This document shows positions 44,978 through 58,159 of a stretch of 64,000 nt of DNA, piece after piece. Position 1 is the first letter of the stretch; each line of letters starts with the position of its first letter. The position numbers were made by a program, and so were the translations under genes. The stretch spans positions 45,518,501 through 45,582,500 of the forward strand of contig CM074860.1 of the NCBI GenBank assembly GCA_037501455.1. The letters run 5' to 3'. The notes below the pieces were generated by a model. It saw only the letters and a list, made by a program, of their open reading frames with translations. It had not been told where the DNA came from and searched no databases. Source of the stretch: Lantana camara (lineage: Eukaryota > Streptophyta > Magnoliopsida > Lamiales > Verbenaceae).

Positions 44978-47633
44978 TGTAGCACCCTAACCCCCAGGGC
45001 ACTACATCCCCCGCACTATAGCCTCGATCCACGTATGAAATGGAAAGTCCATACATAAACCAAAACTATAGCGAACGGGTGACAATAAAAATGACAAGCT
45101 AGGCAGGACACTCCCCAACCTAATTAACACAAACATGAATTCAAAAGCGGAAGCAATAAAATCATTCATACATATAGGTACCATATTTACCGAATAGCTA
45201 CGTATAGATATCAACTTAACTATCAATACATTATCATCTCTTACTAATATACATATTCAGGTATTCAAAAAGTACTAATAACGACCATAAAATGAGATAA
45301 CAAAAGTGCTATACATGAAGGTACGGTACTAGACTCGTGAGAATGCAAAACTCGACCGGACACCCGCCTAGCACGACCAAGCGCTCAAGTACCTGAAAAG
45401 TGAAGTATCAGTCTACCGAAGACTGAGTGAGGGGCAATAAATATATAACACACATCACATGCAAGTTGTAGCCTCGGGTGAAGACTTTGGAAGTGAAATA
45501 GATATTTAGTTCAAGAAACTCGTTCTTTGCCCGAGATTACAACTAATCATTTTAACATTTTAACTTGAACATTTCATGAACATGTGACCCCGGCGAGCAG
45601 GGGCGATTCTCCAACCTTTACACCAAACGTGACGATACGTGCTTGCTTTATCAATTCAATACATGATCATACAATTCCATTTAGTGATCACATAGACAGT
45701 TTCATGCTTGAAATCATGCAATAACCCGAGGATAACCCGACATGCCGGATTAATCCCCAGTCTCCTTCTTCCTCCGGTTGATAGTGAGTTTGCAAAGCTC
45801 AACTATCCATGACATGTTGTGTGCAGGGGACATGACCCCCTAGACACGGAACTCCTTCCACCACTAATCTCCTAGTGGCTTCGGGGGTGATCCCAACAAT
45901 GTGAGGATAATTCAGGAGTTACCCATCAGCCCTTGCTTTCCCGGTTGGCTCAAGAATTACCCTCGGGCCCACGTGCAATCATGTACTCGCCAAACTTTCT
46001 TGAAAATCATGACAATCATTACTTGCTTGCTTGAAATATTTATAACTTTGAAAACGTTTATAATTATAATATGTTTTAGCCGAAAATAGCACATAAGGGT
46101 TATAGGGTTCGATTTACTCAAAACAAACCTCACCTTTCTTACAAAATAAAACAAGGATATGCTCTACAGAGCCTGCTCCTCGTCCACGCCCTCGTGACCT
46201 GTGCAAACACGACGTGTATACGTGAGACATGACCTAAAATGGACCAAATATGATGAACGACGGAAGTGTATCGAGATAACGATGAAAATGTAATGTGGCA
46301 TGATAACATGTTGTTTCACTACATATTAGCACATATTATAGCAATCCGGGGTCAAAGAAGTCGTCGGATCGAGGGGCTATTTTCGTAATTTTATGCAGAG
46401 AATTTTGTTCTGCAATCTAGGTGGGAACGGCAGTTCCGGACCCCTTTGGAAAATGGGAACGGTCGTTCCCATGAACCCCCAAAATCGCGCCAACGTTTTT
46501 CCAGTTTAAAAACGCGCCTAGCTGGGAATGGCCCTTCCTGCACCAAGGCCAAAACAGGAACGACCGTTCCCATGGTCGGCTGCCTAGTTCCATTTGAAAA
46601 GGTGGGAACGCCCGTTCCCACAATGCCTTGAGGCTGGGAACGGTCGTTCCCAGTTTCTGCAACTGAAAGAACAGAGGAAAAACAGAGCATGGCTACGGGA
46701 ATGCATATCAACAACAACAAAACTCCAATTTTGATCAACAAAGGCCATAATTTCTAGTAATATGATGCATCTATATTCACAAGATGATAATATAACATTT
46801 AAACACTCAAAGCATGAGATATTATCAAGAATTTCAAGTTTCATGCCCATGCTCCCCTTGATCAACAAAGCTCAAATTTTCAATGATTTCATGAATAAAT
46901 CATGCTATATTTCAACATATATTCACCTAATCATTCTTTGTTCAGCAAATAATCCTCAAAGTACATAATTCATAAACCCTAGCTAACCAAATATGATCAA
47001 GAATCATGAAATCATGCAACTATCTCCTTTGAAGTTCAAGAAGTGAAGGAATGGATGAAGATGATGCTCAAACTTGATTTCTTGAAATCTTTCTTGGAAA
47101 TTCTTGAGGTAAATGATAAAATTCTCTTCCCTTTTCTTTCTAGTATGAACCGAGAATGAGGAGCAAGTGTATTTGAGGAAATATTGGATGAAATGAGTAT
47201 AAGGAAGCTTGGAGATGGAAATAACGTAACATCCTATTTTTGAAAAATGTGAAACACCAATATTTACGATTTAATCCTTCAATTCATGAAGTTATGCAAT
47301 TGAGTATTCATGGTTTTAAAATATGATCAATTGGATCCCTAAAAGATTATGCAATTAGGTCCCTAAAGTTAGAAAAATAATCAAGTAGGGACAATTCGGT
47401 AATTAAAGCACTCTCGGCACTTGTTTCATGCAATAAATATTTTTCCGTGTCATGAAATAATATATCCAATGATATGAATTCAAATAATTTATGTAAACAA
47501 TGTTTCATGAATTTTATAAAAATATGAATGCCACGTAAGAATATATTATGAAATTAAAGAACGAAAATAAAATCCTACGCTCAAAACGCACACGTGGCGT
47601 GCTTACCTGTTCATCCGGAACTGGGGCGTTACA
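44978..47633 (-). repeat. Gypsy B 5' LTR (2656 bp)
   Basis: TGTAGCACCCT...GGGGCGTTACA, followed by the TSD GTCAA (47634-47638). On the minus strand it shows TTGCACAGGTCACGAGGG, CTTTTCAGGTACTTGAG and the GCTAGGCRGG pair shared with LTR-III. Confidence 0.95.
46423..46651 (-). repeat. Gypsy B 5' LTR palindrome array, six units
   Basis: Same layout as the two 3' copies. The first unit has one arm damaged (CGGCAG centre), and the third has GAATGGCCC. Confidence 0.88.
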
Positions 47634-47638
47634 GTCAA

Positions 47639-50529
47639 AGTGACTAAGTGAAGGAAGATTATATTTAGATATATATGATTATATATATAAATATATATTT
47701 ATATAAAATGATAGCGATAGGATATAGCAAATATGATACGGTTCGTAAGTTTAAAATTGGGATAGGGGTATTTGGAGTTTAGTTTATAATTGATGAACCG
47801 TTTGATAAAAGATTTGTACCGCCTGCAAGTAAGGCGTCTCCCTCCAATCTCCTTAAAATATTTGTAAAATAGTACCGGGCTGATCAAGGTACCAGTACTT
47901 TAATAAAACTAAATATGATAATAACTCCGCAACACCGTAGTGTCAGTAGGGGAGCAAACCCTACCGACGATATGTAATATGTGGGAGGAAGTTATCTCTC
48001 CCAGGGAGGTTATTCTCCCTTGTAAGTCTCTTGGCGTGGAGTAACTAACCTTCAGCTAAACCACTACCAAGACTTGGTGGCGGTCTGTGGCACCAACAAT
48101 ACCCTCTGCCCGATGTCTTCCGAGTATTGCTCGACACAGCTGTACGCCGGGCCCATTTTGATAAATGATAATGATTGACTTGCTTAGTCGGGAATCAGTT
48201 CTTAGTATTAATAGGACTGAAATATATAATATCTGGATAAGATCCTGATTCCGACTTATTGGTATTTTCCTCATAAAGAGGAATATTATATTATATTAAT
48301 ATATATATGGATAGGAAATCAAATAATAGATAGGTAGATTTGGAAATCATTTTATAATTAGATATAGATATATACATGATTCCAGTTAAATATGTTTTAA
48401 CCCTCACCTAGTATCGAAATTCAAACAGATTGGAACGGATCCCACTGTTCAGTGCAATTATCGCCTGAAAATAATTACTACTGACTTAGAACTAGATTCT
48501 TATTGTTCTAATCAAACAATCACTTAAGGTTTAGGAAATATAACATATTATAAAATTCTTATAACATTTAGAAATTATTTTCCCAGGAAAATTTAATTTT
48601 AACTGTTTAAGGAAAATTAATTAATTAATTAGGTTTCAAAAATTCTTTAACCACTTAAATATTTATTAATCATGTTGTGACCTTAATTAGAGTATTAGGA
48701 ATTAAATTTAGAATTTAATTCAATAATGTAGGTTGATTTTGAAATTATTTTATAATTTTATTATTTTTTTTTTAATTAATTTGGAAAAATCTTTATTTAA
48801 AATTCCAAAATCCTATTTTATAATTAATTTTAAATTAATTTCGAAATTATTTAATTAAATTTTGACCAAAAAGTCAAAATTACTATTAAAAACATTTACT
48901 ATTCAATTTCTTATGAATTAAACACACACATATACACACTATCACACGAGCACATGAATTTGGTTCAAGAACATTATGAAGGTGTTCTTAAGCTTATGAA
49001 GATATTCATACTAGTTCATGATCACATTCAATAAATTTTTGAATTCATAACATATAATTAAATTCAAATGTAACACTTTAATTATGAAATTAAATCTAAT
49101 AAATTATTCTAAGCATAAATTTAATCAAACAAGAACATAATTATTTAAATACATACTCATGCTACATCATATCATAATTCATGCAATTAATTAAATAAAA
49201 TTCCATAATATAGGCACATTACACATAAAGCTAACAATTATGCATATATATTATAAAAATAAATTCCTAAAGCATAATTTTATTATTCCTAAGCATGCTA
49301 CTATTATTATTATATTAAAAACATAACATAAAGAATGAAATAATAAAAGAAAATTTCACCTTATGAGAGAGAGAAGGTTTGGTCGTGTATATGGGGGGAG
49401 AGAGAGAATTTTGTGTGATTTCTTAAGTGAAGTTGGGAGGCTATTTATAGTTATAATTTAGGGGCTTATGTTGCAATTATGAGGACTTAATTAGATGAAT
49501 CATGGTGTGAGTAAGCTAGGTTCATTTATTAGGGGGGTTTAGTTGTATACTTATGTGTATGTTTAAGATATAATTAATTAATTTAGTAATCATGACAAAA
49601 TAAAATAATTCTAAAATAGGATAAAAATGATAATAAATTTGTAGAAGAATGTCTAGGGTTTAGTTTGAAATGAGAGAACTTGAAAAAGAAAGAGAATCGA
49701 AAGAGCTTTCTAATGGTTATAAACACTTAACGTTTGAACGTCTACATTTAAAGTAGTAGTCCTTCGGGAATTTTGAAAAATACGATAAAATTCATAAACG
49801 AAGCTAGAATGTGAATTGATTTCCGAGAAAATGTCCATGATTCTTGAAATAATTCAAGGATCATTTTGATTGTAATATTGTATACCAAATGTTGGACGAT
49901 TTGAAAATTAGTTTTTACGGTAGGAATAGTACTTAGGGAAAAATCAAGAAAAATTTATAAATCGGGTTAGGGTTTGAACTAGAGTTTGGCAAAGATCCTA
50001 AAATTCATAAAATAATCCAAGGATCGTAATGGTTATAATATTGCATAGGAAAAACGTTGAAATTCAGAAATTTCTAATTTACGGCAAAATTAGGGTTTTT
50101 CGGCCGGTTTTGATTTCTACTAAAGCTACGTTAAGAATTAGGGTTTGGAAATCATACCAAAATTCATAAATTTTTGCAAGGATTCTATCAAGCCCAATAT
50201 TGAATAGGTAAAAGTGTTTCGAAAATTCCTACAATTAAAGATGAATAGTATCTAGGGACCTAAATGGAATTTTCAACAAACAATTTTAAAAATGTATTCT
50301 GGAATGATGAAAGCTATGATACGAGTTTGAAAAATATAGAAATCCACTTTCTAAGGTTTTTCAAGGTTTAGGTAAAGGTTTAGGGTTCGGTGGATGAATA
50401 GTGATGTGATTCTCTCAAGAAGGCACAAATCATAAGTCAGAACATAAATGCACATAATTCACATAAAATGGAATGTGTAATGGACTAAGGCTAAAAACGC
50501 TTTCCTCTTAACCCTTTACTTACCCGTGC
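47639..50529 (-). mobile_element. Gypsy A 5' LTR, second piece
   Basis: It continues from 33657 after gypsy B and matches 16170-18729 plus 27113-27490 of the 3' LTR. This shows the LTR without N2. The last 25 bp or so are missing because LTR-C inserted at CCCGTGC. Noncoding and AT-rich; it contains a copy of the hairpin cluster near 47949-48130. Confidence 0.92.
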
Positions 50530-51460
50530 TGTAACGCCCCAATTTTCGGAAGTTCAGGTAAGCACTCCACGAGCGGGTCTTCGGGAGTTGGGAGGTTAAA
50601 TTACTTGTTTGTTCATTTAATTACAAGTTTCATCATATTACTTGCCATATGTTTCCATACATTTATATGAAATATCATTTATATGAATTATATGAAATAA
50701 GTGAAATAAGTGCCATATTTGTATTATATAATCCTTAATTGTCCCTTATGTGAAATTGTGTAATGAGTGTATATCATGACTTGAAGTTAATTGCATCATT
50801 TGTTAGAAATTATACTTATGTGCATCAATTTAAATAAGCAAGGGACTTTTATGCAAATAAGGTTGAATCACATGTTTCCATACAAGACTTAGGATATATC
50901 ATGATTTCCACATTATTCCATTCATTTCTTCTATATTCCAAGAACATAAATCCCACACACACACACCTAGTGGATTACGGTTTTTACACCAAGAAGAGAA
51001 GGAGATTTCATTTCAATTTCAAGCTACATTCTTGAAGGATTCTTGAAGATAGAAGCATCATTAACCTCATATCATCATCTCATCCACCACCTCTTTGATT
51101 CAAGGTAGGAATTGGAGAATTTCATGAAATTCTTGAATATGTGATCAAGCATGAATTTAGGGATTTGTTGAGGAATTCTTGCATGATTGGAGTAGAGGAT
51201 ATGATGATGATGAATTAGAGTGAAAATTGCATGAAAATATTGGAATTCTTGAAGGATGGAAGCATGAGCAAGCATGGGGGGTTTTATGATGATACTTGCC
51301 ATTTTAATGTTTATTCTTGGTTATTTTGTTAGATGCTTGAAGTATGATGCATATTTGATGATTTGAAGCATAAGTTATGGTTGGAGTTTGGTATATTTTG
51401 GTTTGGGGTTGGTTTTGCATGGAAACCCCTGTTTCTCCCCTGTTTTTTCGGTCACGCACA

Positions 51461-51588
51461 GTTGACACGGGGGTGTCAACTTTGCTTTGGGCTGGCGACA
51501 CGGGGGTGCACGTTGGTTTGATTTTCTGTACCGTGACACGGGGGTGTCACGGTTTGCCTTGTATTGACGACACGGGCGTGTCACTTTC
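51461..51588 (+). repeat. LTR-C array of four TGACAC-type palindromes
   Basis: Units near 51461 (AGTTGACAC/GTGTCAACT, 9-bp arms), 51494 (right arm damaged), 51530 (CCGTGACAC/GTGTCACGG) and 51568 (CGACACGGGCGTGTC). The first and third units show compensated arm changes. Confidence 0.85.
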
Positions 51589-52088
51589 CTGCATTTTGCC
51601 CAACTTCGGACGAACGCCATTTTCACCTCGGTTTGAATTAGAAAGCGTGCTATATAGCTTTGGAAAGGTCTATGTGTCTACTTTAATTTCAACAAGCAAA
51701 ACTCAATTCCCACTTCTAGAATTTAAGATATTACAGTTTTCCCACAACATGTGCATTTTCCCAAAATTGTCAAGTGTTCCTAAACTTCACCAAAATCTTT
51801 CCTATTGCATTTCTTTCACTTTCTTGGTTCCCATATGTGAATTATATGACTTTTATGCCCTATTTGATCATTATTATCTTAAATTGCTAAATTAAACATG
51901 TCATGATCATTATTGATTGAAATTGTATAAGTAACATTATTGGAACATGTCGTTCGTCTTCGTTGGTTCATAAGGGTAGAGTCTTATGTACACTTGTCCC
52001 TTTGTTACACAGATCACGGTCCAGGAGACGAGGAACACGCTCCAAAAGGTGTATCCTTTCTTCTTGTGTTGGTAAAGGTGAGGTTATT

Positions 52089-54033
52089 GTTGGAAAACAC
52101 GAATCAGAAAGCAGCGGAATTTAAAAAATTTTTCCAACAAAAGGACCTTGAGCTCGCAATCGTGTAACCAAATTCGTAAAGATAGAAAACTTACTTTTCT
52201 TTTATTCTTTCTTGAAGCGTTTCAAGCCACCCAAGAACGCTCTTCTCGCGGCTTGATCCCCTCTCCTTTGGTAAAGCTCGAATCTTCAAACTTCTAACTT
52301 GAAGTCTCTAGAGAAAGTCCACCAACTTGATCACAATCTAACTAGTAAGGATGCTAGTTCTCTAGTTAGTGTTTAGGCTTAACCTAGGGTTTAATTTAAT
52401 CTTGGAGAAAGGAAGGTGTTCAACACATGAACCAAGAATTGTCAAATCGCTCTAAAGGGGAGCTCGAGCTACCCTATATATAGGAGGGAGTGCCGATCCA
52501 AATCCTTATTGGACAAGGATTTGGTTCCTCTCTCTCCTATTACTTGATCATCAAGTATTTTCCAACTTTGACTTTGAATTCTAATTCAAGTCAACTTTTA
52601 AGAGAGCTAAAAATATCCAAACTATTTTTGGATAATTTTATACTTTATTTATTATAAAATAAATAACTTATTTTTATCTAATTAATTAATTCATAATTAA
52701 TTAACTAGATTATTTTTCTCCAAAATAAGACTTTCTTTTTAATTCAAAATTAAACCAAAGTCTATTAAATAATTAACTAATTAATTATTTAATATATATA
52801 TATAATATATATATACACACGTGTGTGACATGTGTCACAGTGACACGTGTCACTCACGTGAGCCACACGTGTGATTTCACACGTGTGGAACCCTCTTGGC
52901 CCGATTAACTCGTTTAATCATTTTCAAGCCTCAACTCATGTAACCAAGTTGTTGTGTGTGGCCCTCTAGGTTCTCAATTCAATTAGCAGTGACCCTAATT
53001 AATTAATTCACTAACTAATTAATCAGTCCACAGATTAAACGACCATAGTCTAGCAACAGGTGTTTAACCCCTAGCTGAATTGGAATGTTCGGATTCGACA
53101 GAACCTTTAAGTCATTGATTCATGTGAGATACAATCCTCCTACTTACTATCTCTCAACCAAGATCTAGGGCAAGGGAATAATCAGAACCCTAATAATCCG
53201 GTCTTAAAGCTAAGTGCATTTCATATCCATTTGATCTCAATCCAAGAAACCCTTTTCTTGATGTTTTGATCTACTGCCTTGGCCAAGGACTCCATATGGT
53301 ATATGAATGACTTACACAATAAGAGATCACCTTGCAAATGCAAGTGTAGGTCCTTTCTTGATTCTCATTCACTTTCACGAGTCACTTGTGCAGCCCCAGC
53401 ATAAGCCTTGAATCAGTTGTCTAAGGCGACACCCTTTAAAGCTTATACCTAAGACTACAGAGTTAACTCATAAAGTGACAAGGAACCTCAAGTCTAAGGA
53501 TCAATTAATCACATCAATGACTCGTGAGATATTTCCTAATCTGGAAGTTTCCATTTCCTGAAATAGAAACTTCCTTTCCCATTTAGGAATGTTCTCACAC
53601 GGGGCGCCTCAGTGAACTCACTTATTAAAGTAAGCACCCTCATGTATCACGCACGTATCAACTATACACTTTCCACCTCCATGAAACAAGGTGGTCCTTC
53701 TTAAGGGCGTGATCCCACAAGCAAGCCTTAGAGGAGTCAGGTTGACACTCCCACTGTCTGTAGGACTCATCGGCTTGGAGTATTTTACTAATCATGACTT
53801 ATGTGATATAGGGCTCGTTTCATGAACCATTTCACCTAAATGGCAGAGTCCTAAAGTCATCAGGATTAGGGGAGTTCTCATACATGCACAGATAAAGTAA
53901 ACGCATACCAAACAAGAGCAGATAAAGAAGTGTTGCCTCAATTCGTTATTTCATTCAAAGATTGTCTGTGATTACAATAAGGAAAAGCACAAAGCGGATA
54001 TACAATCGGCTTTCTAGAGCACTATTCCTAACA
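52089..54033 (-). repeat. Copia 3' LTR
   Basis: TGTTGGAAAACACG...TTCCTAACA, a typical plant copia LTR boundary. It includes a G-box cluster at 52816-52887. Confidence 0.96.
52816..52887 (-). promoter_or_regulatory. G-box/ACACGTGT cluster in copia 3' LTR
   Basis: Five CACGTG palindromes, plus one ACATGTGT variant, in about 70 bp. On the sense (minus) strand the cluster directly precedes an AT-run (TATATATATTATATATATAT). See the 5' LTR copy, which is the one able to act as promoter. Confidence 0.7.
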
Positions 54034-54050
54034 ATCTCCCACTTGCCCGT
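54034..54050 (-). other. Copia polypurine tract
   Basis: The minus strand reads GACGGGCAAGTGGGAGAT, next to the 3' LTR and right after the end of the ORF. Confidence 0.8.
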
Positions 54051-57000
54051 CAAAGCCATTCTAAAGCTACTCTAAGTCCCATCTTCTGAAGATGACCTTG
54101 GAAAGCTTCTCGACTAAGGGGTTTAGTAAGTGGATCTGCCACGTTCTCTACTGATGTGACCCTCTCAATTAGCACATCTCCTCTTTTGATAATATCACGG
54201 ATTAGGTGATACTTCCTCATAATGTGTTTGGTCCGTTGGTGAGATCTTGGTTCTCTTGCTTGAGCAACCGCCCCAGTGTTGTCACAAAACACAGTAATGG
54301 GGTCTTTCATGCTAGGAACAACATTCAATTCTTGAATGAATTTTCTAATCCAAACACCTTCCTTGGCTGCATCATTTGCAGCTAAGTATTCGGCCTCAGT
54401 GGTCGAATCTGCAGTGGTAGTTTGCTTGGAACTCTTCCAACTCACTGCTCCGCCGTTTAGGCAGAAAATGTATCCTGACATTGACTTAAAATCATCTAAG
54501 TCAGATGCAAAGCTTGCATCGCAGTATCCTTCGACAGTAAGATCTTTCTGACCTCCGTAAACTAAGAATAAATCTTTAGTACTTTTCAAGTACTTAAGAA
54601 TATTCTTCACGGCAGTCCAGTGACCATCTCCAGGGTCAGTTTGGAAACGACTTGTCACACTAAGTGCATAAGCCACATCCGGTCGAGTACATAACATTGC
54701 ATATATTATGCTACCTATTGCTGATGCATAAGGTGTATGAGTCATTCTTTCCTTCTCAAGGTTAGTCTTAGGACACATCTTCTTTGAAAGACATGTTCCT
54801 ACACTTATAGGAAGGTTCTTAACCTTTGCTGACTCCATATTGAATCTCTTCAATACTTTGTCAATGTACATCGACTGTGATAGTCCTATTAACCTTCTAG
54901 ATCTATCTCTATAGATTTTAATTCCAAGGATATAGGACGCATCACCAAGATCTTTCATCTCGAATTGGTTCGATAACCATAACTTAGTCACTTTCATGTC
55001 ATCCTTCGAATTCCCAATAAGAAGGATGTCATCAACATAAAGTACTAAGAATTGCACTAAGGTCTCCAATTCCTTTCTATACACACATGATTCATTCGAA
55101 ATTTGGATGAAGCCAAACGCTTTGACCGATTCATCAAATCGAATGTTCCAATTCCTAGAAGCCAGTTTCAATCCATAGATTGATCTTTGGAGTTTGCAAA
55201 CCTTTTGCTCACTCCCACTGAATGTGAAACCTATGGGTTGCTCCATATAAATGTCTTTGTCAATGTCACCATTGAGAAAGGCAGTTTTCACATCCATTTG
55301 CCATATCTCATAGTCATAATATGCAGCAATGGCAAGCATGATCCGAATAGACTTTTGCATTGCAACTGGTGAAAAGGTTTCATCAAAATCCACGCCGGGT
55401 CTTTGAGTGAATCCTTTTGCAACCAGTCTTGCTTTGTAGGCTGCAATGCTTCCATCAACTCCAAGCTTTCTCTTAAAGATCCATTTGCAACCTATGGGTT
55501 TGACCCCATCAGGCAAATCTACCAAGGTCCAAACTTGGTTGGAGTTCATGGAGTCCATTTCGGATTTCATGGCTTCTATCCACTGTTCAGAGTCAGAATC
55601 TGAAAGTGCCTCCTCATATGTTAAAGGATCATTATCCTTTTGAGAGATTTCATGGAAGAATCCATACCATCTCTCCGGCTGTCTAGGATTGCATTCAGAA
55701 CGCCTTAGAGGAGGATTTTCATGTGTATCGAAATTCGTGATTGGTTGTGGTTGATCAGAGTGGGACGTTTCTTCAGTGGGTGGTATGGGGTCACTTTGTA
55801 CTTCTTCTAATTCTATGAGCTTGCCTTGCTTTTCTTTAAGGAACGGTTCCTCCAGAAAAGTAGCATTTCTGGAAACAAACACCTTTTGCTCAGATTGATC
55901 ATAGAAATAGTATCCTATGGATTCCTTAGGATAACCTACAAAGTAGCATAAGTTAGAACGAGATTCTAACTTATCTCCCACTGTCCTCTTCACGTAAGCA
56001 GGACAACCCCAAATTCTTAAGTAAGAATAACTAGGGATTTTACCATGCCACATTTCATAGGGCGTTTTAGGGACTGACTTAGAGGGAACTAGATTCAAAA
56101 TCTTTGCTGCACTTTCTAGGGCATAACCCCAGAAAGAAGGTGGTAAGTCAGTGAAACTCATCATGGAACGAACCATATCAAGTAGGGTTCGATTCCTTCT
56201 CTCAGAAACTCCATTAAGCTGAGGAGTTCCCGGAGGAGTCCACTGAGAGATAATCCCATTATCTTTGAGATGATTAAGGAATTCTTCACTAAGATATTCG
56301 CCTCCTCGATCAGATCGAAGTGCTTTGATCCTGTGACCAGTTTGGTTCTCAACCTCCTTTTGAAATTCTAAGAATTTCTCAAAAGCTTCAGATTTATACT
56401 TCATTAAGTATACATAACCATACCGACTAAAGTCATCAGTAAAGGTTATGAAGTACTGATGATTGTTTCTCGTGCTTACACTAAGCGGTCCACAAACATC
56501 AATATGGATCAAATCCAAAACCTTAGTGGCACGTTCCACAGTTCCCTTAAAAGTGACTTTGGACATTTTTCCTTTGAGACAGGATTCGCAAGAAGTTAAC
56601 TCTTTAAGATCATTTTCAGAGAATGATCCTAAAGTGTTTATCTTGCTAATTCTGTTCTTGGAAATGTGTCCTAATCTAGCGTGCCATAAGGGAGCTGAAA
56701 CTTTGTCATCTCTCTTACGCTTTGTTTCTCGTTGTATATTCATAATATTGATATTTTGAGTTAGGTAAAGTCCATTACTTAGAGTACCGATATGAACGGA
56801 AGAGTTGTTCCGTTTGATAAAGTATTTACCATTCTTAATATAAGTTTCATAACCGTCACAATCTAATATTGGAACTGAAATTATATTACGAATAATGCTC
56901 GGTACATAAAGGACTTTACTTAATACTAACTCAAAACTACCTAAATCTAATCTAATTGTGCCTAAAGCTCGAGCTTCAACGTTTGAGCCATCGCCGATCT

Positions 57001-57970
57001 TCAAGACACATTCTCCTTCTTTTAGTTGTCGAACATCACTTAGCATCTGTACATCATTACAGATATGAGTTCCACAACCGGTATCAAGTACCCAAGAACT
57101 AGAACTAATAGACAGATTTACTTCAACGAGAAAGATACCTTTCTTTAGAGTAGCCTTGTACTCTGGGCAGTTTCTCCTCCAATGTCCCGCTTTGCCACAA
57201 TGGAAGCAAACATCCTCTTTCTGATCACGCTTCTTCTTTTGGGCCTTCCCCTTCGAAATGCCACCAGTGGGCCTAAGGGGTTTCTTCTTCTTCTTTTGGG
57301 CTTTCTTGCCCTTACCTTTAGAAGGCCCAGAAGAGGAAGATGGAGCATTCACCATCAAAATCTCATTGTCCTTCTTGATCGTGCTTTCAGCAGTCACAAG
57401 CTGACTAATCAGCTCAGCTACAGTAGCACCAGCATGATTCATGTTGAAGTTAAGGACAAATGGGTTGAATGATGGTGGGAGCGAAGCTAGCAACAAATCC
57501 ACTGAAAGCTCATCTTTCAGTGGCATGTCCATGGAAGCAAGTTTCTCAGTAAGGGCAAGAAACTTGAGTCCATATTCATGGACACTTGAACCTTCCCTCA
57601 TTCTTAAGTGGAATAATTCCTTTGAAGTGTTATTCCTTGTAACACGTTCATGAGGGCAGTAAAGTTGCTCTAAGTGGTCGTAAATCTCCCAAGCAAATTC
57701 CATGGCCTCATGTTGCCTTTGCAAGTCCGGAGACACGTTAGCCAACATAAGGCAACGGGCTTGGAGATTATCATCCTTCCACTTCTGAATCGCATCCCGC
57801 TCGGCCCGAGTGGGAGCCTCCCCTTCGGGACTAGGCTCCCCTTCGAAGAGAACATAAGTTCTCTTCTCAGAATCCAAAATGATTTTTAGATTCCTCAGCC
57901 AATCAGAATAGTTGGGACCAGTCAACTTGTTTGACTCGAGGATCGATACAAGAGGGTTTTTGGTTGCCAT
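54050..57970 (-). CDS. gag-pol: Copia gag-pol polyprotein, intact, 1306 aa
   Basis: The ATG at 57970 opens MATKNPLVSILESNKLTG, a start common to plant copia gags. Gag (DUF4219/UBN2-like) covers about residues 1-240. The zinc knuckle CFHCGKAGHWRRNC is near 255-268. The protease active site LDTGCGTH is near 295. The pre-integrase finger (HARLGHIS...CESC) is near 430-464. Integrase catalytic residues fit D in HIDVCGP (about 491), D in LRSDRGGEY (about 554) and E in GVSERRNR (about 590). Reverse transcriptase runs from about 800, with YVDD near 979. RNase H covers about 1148-1290 (CDASFASD, EAEYLAA, DNTGA). No stop or frameshift occurs. Length is usual for the family. Residue positions are counted by hand. 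The protein would reverse-transcribe and integrate the element in virus-like particles. Confidence 0.97.
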   Translation of the reverse strand: MATKNPLVSILESNKLTGPNYSDWLRNLKIILDSEKRTYVLFEGEPSPEGEAPTRAERDAIQKWKDDNLQARCLMLANVSPDLQRQHEAMEFAWEIYDHLEQLYCPHERVTRNNTSKELFHLRMREGSSVHEYGLKFLALTEKLASMDMPLKDELSVDLLLASLPPSFNPFVLNFNMNHAGATVAELISQLVTAESTIKKDNEILMVNAPSSSSGPSKGKGKKAQKKKKKPLRPTGGISKGKAQKKKRDQKEDVCFHCGKAGHWRRNCPEYKATLKKGIFLVEVNLSISSSSWVLDTGCGTHICNDVQMLSDVRQLKEGECVLKIGDGSNVEARALGTIRLDLGSFELVLSKVLYVPSIIRNIISVPILDCDGYETYIKNGKYFIKRNNSSVHIGTLSNGLYLTQNINIMNIQRETKRKRDDKVSAPLWHARLGHISKNRISKINTLGSFSENDLKELTSCESCLKGKMSKVTFKGTVERATKVLDLIHIDVCGPLSVSTRNNHQYFITFTDDFSRYGYVYLMKYKSEAFEKFLEFQKEVENQTGHRIKALRSDRGGEYLSEEFLNHLKDNGIISQWTPPGTPQLNGVSERRNRTLLDMVRSMMSFTDLPPSFWGYALESAAKILNLVPSKSVPKTPYEMWHGKIPSYSYLRIWGCPAYVKRTVGDKLESRSNLCYFVGYPKESIGYYFYDQSEQKVFVSRNATFLEEPFLKEKQGKLIELEEVQSDPIPPTEETSHSDQPQPITNFDTHENPPLRRSECNPRQPERWYGFFHEISQKDNDPLTYEEALSDSDSEQWIEAMKSEMDSMNSNQVWTLVDLPDGVKPIGCKWIFKRKLGVDGSIAAYKARLVAKGFTQRPGVDFDETFSPVAMQKSIRIMLAIAAYYDYEIWQMDVKTAFLNGDIDKDIYMEQPIGFTFSGSEQKVCKLQRSIYGLKLASRNWNIRFDESVKAFGFIQISNESCVYRKELETLVQFLVLYVDDILLIGNSKDDMKVTKLWLSNQFEMKDLGDASYILGIKIYRDRSRRLIGLSQSMYIDKVLKRFNMESAKVKNLPISVGTCLSKKMCPKTNLEKERMTHTPYASAIGSIIYAMLCTRPDVAYALSVTSRFQTDPGDGHWTAVKNILKYLKSTKDLFLVYGGQKDLTVEGYCDASFASDLDDFKSMSGYIFCLNGGAVSWKSSKQTTTADSTTEAEYLAANDAAKEGVWIRKFIQELNVVPSMKDPITVFCDNTGAVAQAREPRSHQRTKHIMRKYHLIRDIIKRGDVLIERVTSVENVADPLTKPLSREAFQGHLQKMGLRVALEWL

Positions 57971-58159
57971 TTCAAAACACGTAGAGAATCACAGAATCTA
58001 CGACCTAAATGGTAAAACAGAGAACTAGTGAGCATGCTGAATTATAACGATATACAAAAGATAAGGTCTTTAATCTAATGTAGCTCCCACTGTTTTTCAA
58101 AGATCTAGAATTCCCAAAGATCTAAGAGGAACGCGTTTCCCAATGGGTACTAAGATCCT

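Noticed and set aside
54336..57889. Plus-strand ORFs across the copia gag-pol region
   Set aside because: Antisense shadows of the intact 1306-aa polyprotein.
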